Origin: an uncultured Candidatus Saccharibacteria bacterium
GTDB taxonomy: Bacteria; Patescibacteriota; Saccharimonadia; Saccharimonadales; Saccharimonadaceae
DNA: 61,724 nt
Direction: 5' to 3'
Assembly: GCA_946804195.1 (NCBI GenBank)
Contig: CAMPEU010000003.1
Location: forward strand, 1 to 61,724
Of the stretch, positions 59,008 through 61,724 are shown in pieces. Each line of letters begins with the position of its first letter. The first letter of the stretch is position 1. The position numbers and the translations under genes were made by a program. Below the pieces are notes generated by a model. The model was not told the DNA's origin and did not search any database. It saw nothing but the letters and a program-made list of their open reading frames with translations.

Positions 59008-59394
59008 TTAGTCCCACCCCCCGGGCCTATCTCTGTCATAGAGAAAGAAATCAATGTGCCATAGGCCCATCGGATCTCTCCAGTCTAATGGCCATACATC
59101 AGGGTAGCTCGTTAGCGTTTTCATGGGTGGTGTTATCACATGACCCCATGGCGTACGGAAAAAATGGTCTCTCTCCCATTGATTCAAACATACCACATCG
59201 CCACCGAACCCAGCCTGCAGTGCGGCCTGTGTGTCCTTTCCAACAACCCGATGACACGCCTCATCGGGAGTGTAGACTATATTTGATATAGAACCAACAC
59301 CAGCTCCCGCGGTGGAGGCTAATCCGGTACCTATGCCAGAGATGAAAAGAACTGTGGTCAATGCAGCAATGACCGCTCGTATGGTATTCTTCAT
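59008..59394 (-). CDS. small secreted protein, unknown function
   Basis: Signal peptide MKNTIRAVIAALTTVLFISGIGTGLASTAGA, two cysteines in mature region. Confidence 0.6.
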   Translation of the reverse strand: MKNTIRAVIAALTTVLFISGIGTGLASTAGAGVGSISNIVYTPDEACHRVVGKDTQAALQAGFGGDVVCLNQWERDHFFRTPWGHVITPPMKTLTSYPDVWPLDWRDPMGLWHIDFFLYDRDRPGGWD

Positions 59395-59557
59395 TTTGAT
59401 CCTTACCTAGATTGGGTGACCAGTAACTGCTACTCAATTTATATTTTAAAATTGAATATTTGTCAACTTTATTTCGTCTAACTAAATTGGCGCTCCTGCT
59501 CGAAACACTACGACAGATTCGTCATATCCGTGCCAACGTAGGTTTAAAATTTACAGT

Positions 59558-60901
59558 TTAGTCTTCGGAAAATAAATCGTCATCGTCATCATCAACTACC
59601 TCACGCTTAACGCGATGATCTTTGACACGACTAATGATCCGTTCGAGACTCATCTTTTGCTCATCGGTTGTAGCAACATCTTTAAATGTATAGATTTCTT
59701 CTCTCACCTCATCGGCACCGACAAAGACAATATATGGAATATTACTCTTTACAACGGACTTAATCTGCTTGTCGATTTTTCGTCCAGTCGTATCGATCGC
59801 AACATTGACGCCCTCGCCTCGTAATTGACGTGCGATATCTAAGGCCTGTGTCATACTGTCATCAACAACAATAACGCCTACCTCTGTCGATGGGCGTAGC
59901 TTTGGTAGTAATTTATGCGATCGTAAAAATAACTCTGTAGGAGTAAGGCCTGGCGCAAATCCAACTGTTGCAACAGGATCAACGCCGAACAATCCAACTA
60001 GCCCGTCGTAACGCCCGCCCCCAAACATCGCTCGGTTATTGTCCGGATGAAGGTCAAAAATTTCAAACACCATGCCGGTATAGTAATCAAACCCGCGCAT
60101 CAAAGTAATGTCGAATTTTACGTTCGTCATTTTTGCCTTGCTAAATAAACGAAAGAGTTCTTTGAGTTGCTTCACGCCGTCGCTTCCGGCAAGCTCTTCG
60201 GGTAGTTCATCGACTGATTTCATTTTTACAAGAGTGCTTAATTTAGCAAGAGTCTGCTTGTTTGCAACGATGTCATGCGCGGCATTTGCGAACTCGTCAG
60301 CGGTGATTTTATCCTTTTTATCAAGTAATTTGATGAGTTTGTTCGCTTGCGACTTGTCCAGTTCAAGATATTTGCTCATGAGCTGATCAACAAGTCCACG
60401 ATGATTTACACGAATAACATACATGTCATCTTTGGCGCCAAATGCTTTCATGACCTCATCAGCCATTTCAACAATCTCGGCATCAGCCAAGGCTCCATCT
60501 ACGCCAAAAATGTCTGCATTCAACTGCCAAAACTCACGTTCACGTCCACGCTGCGGACGCTCGTAGCGCATGAAATTCGCAATACTATAAAGGCGAGCGG
60601 GGTATCCCAATTCTTGTCGTCTAGCCGCAACCATACGGCTAATACTTGGCGTCATCTCGGGCCGAATCGCCACGTTTCGGTCACCTCTATCGGTAAATGA
60701 ATATGTCTGCTCGTTAACTAGCTCGTCACCCGATTTCGCCAAAAACAAGTCCATGGACTCTACCATAGGTGCGCCATACTCCTGATAACCGTAGCGTTCA
60801 ACGATGCGTCGCCACGTATCAAAAATATAATTTTGCACACGTTTGTCCTCGGGATAATAATCACGTGTACCCTTGTACGGTTGTGTCGTCAAATTAGCCA
60901 T
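59558..60901 (-). CDS. hisS: histidyl-tRNA synthetase
   Basis: PYKGTRDYYPEDKRVQNYI; MFGGGRYDGLVGLFG; start refined. Confidence 0.96.
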   Translation of the reverse strand: MANLTTQPYKGTRDYYPEDKRVQNYIFDTWRRIVERYGYQEYGAPMVESMDLFLAKSGDELVNEQTYSFTDRGDRNVAIRPEMTPSISRMVAARRQELGYPARLYSIANFMRYERPQRGREREFWQLNADIFGVDGALADAEIVEMADEVMKAFGAKDDMYVIRVNHRGLVDQLMSKYLELDKSQANKLIKLLDKKDKITADEFANAAHDIVANKQTLAKLSTLVKMKSVDELPEELAGSDGVKQLKELFRLFSKAKMTNVKFDITLMRGFDYYTGMVFEIFDLHPDNNRAMFGGGRYDGLVGLFGVDPVATVGFAPGLTPTELFLRSHKLLPKLRPSTEVGVIVVDDSMTQALDIARQLRGEGVNVAIDTTGRKIDKQIKSVVKSNIPYIVFVGADEVREEIYTFKDVATTDEQKMSLERIISRVKDHRVKREVVDDDDDDLFSED

Positions 60902-60932
60902 TACCCTTATCGTACCATACGCCTCTGTTATT

Positions 60933-61457
60933 TCAATGTAATACGTGTTGCTGTGACCATGCATACATTGCAATGCCCGATGCAACTCCTACATTCACGG
61001 AACGAGTACTGCCAAACTGTTCAATTGCAACTATCCCTTCGCATGCCTCCGCCATCTCTTGACTCAGACCCGGACCCTCACTACCAAACACCAGTACGGC
61101 ATTCTGTGGCAGGGAGACACTGCCGAGCGGTTCGCTACCTGCGATATTATCAACTCCAATAACATGACAATCGGCAACATTGCGTAAAAAGTCATCAATC
61201 GTCGCATGATATTCCACGTTCATATACAGATCCGTTGACATAGCACCACGTTTATTCCATTGTCGACGTCCGACAACGTGTACCTTTTTGACATTAAACG
61301 CATTGGCATTACGTACAATTGTCCCCATATTAAAATCTCGCTCTATATTCTCGACAGCAATTTGCAGCGCATGTCGCCTCGAATCGAGCACTTTCTTGAT
61401 GTCTTTGACATCCATATTGCGAAACTCGTCGGTCACGTTACGTTTATCCTCTGTCAT
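60933..61457 (-). CDS. TrmH/SpoU-family RNA 2'-O-methyltransferase
   Basis: NMGTIVRNANAFNVKKVHVVG, LVFGSEGPGLSQ, STRSVNVGVASGIAMYAW. Confidence 0.93.
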   Translation of the reverse strand: MTEDKRNVTDEFRNMDVKDIKKVLDSRRHALQIAVENIERDFNMGTIVRNANAFNVKKVHVVGRRQWNKRGAMSTDLYMNVEYHATIDDFLRNVADCHVIGVDNIAGSEPLGSVSLPQNAVLVFGSEGPGLSQEMAEACEGIVAIEQFGSTRSVNVGVASGIAMYAWSQQHVLH

Positions 61458-61724
61458 ATCTAGTAGTCTAGCAGTCACTCGATAGTATTGGTATACTGAG
61501 CAGTATTATGACTAAAAAATCCACACACAAAACCAGTTACGAAAATAATCCGCTCTTTATCGTAACAAATGGCATCACTCTACTACTCAATCTAGCACCT
61601 AATACTACCGCAGTATAATTAGCAATCTCTGTTTTGTCATTCATCAGCGGACCTGGCCCATAGCCCTATCCATCTAACATCCAAATGGAAAGTTATGTAG
61701 CGCCCCTATCCGGATGGTGCATGG

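Noticed and set aside
1-61724. UGA recoding (code 25 as in Gracilibacteria/Absconditabacteria)
   Set aside because: TGA terminates recognisable proteins (e.g. GT4 at 4118-4120, HD hydrolase at 1567-1569) and full-length families need no TGA readthrough.
1-61724. CRISPR array, prophage, transposase or IS element
   Set aside because: No regularly spaced repeats, no integrase/transposase/phage structural proteins and no terminal inverted repeats bounding a module were seen.

Overview
61.7 kb chromosomal window that looks like a Candidate Phyla Radiation (CPR) genome, most likely Saccharibacteria/TM7-like. The taxon is inferred from gene content and the absence of L30, not from a search. TGA is used as a normal stop. 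The backbone is a near-colinear rpoBC - str - tuf - S10 - spc - alpha ribosomal/transcription supercluster on the minus strand. It also carries tig, clpP, hisS, trpS, holB, a TrmH-like methyltransferase and four tRNAs. Accessory islands include: an alpha-glucan operon (GT4-GH57-GH15-unknown); a CcdA/thioredoxin pair; a di-iron acyl-ACP desaturase; a type IV prepilin operon ending in two paralogous pilins with C-terminal 7-repeat paired-cysteine RCC1 propellers; a VanY-like peptidase beside an HExxH protein; and several unknown proteins. Main leads: (1) both canonical zinc sites of RNA polymerase beta' have lost their cysteines, and S4, S14, L33, L36 and the holB product (delta') are also cysteine-free at their usual zinc positions, suggesting a zinc-independent information-processing machinery; (2) a sortase family protein has Tyr in place of the catalytic Cys; (3) tandem RCC1-propeller pilins have a near-identical N-terminal segment and diverged propellers; (4) TATAAT-like boxes repeatedly sit 6-9 nt upstream of the start codon, indicating widespread leaderless transcription; (5) there is an unclassified structured RNA candidate at the left edge.
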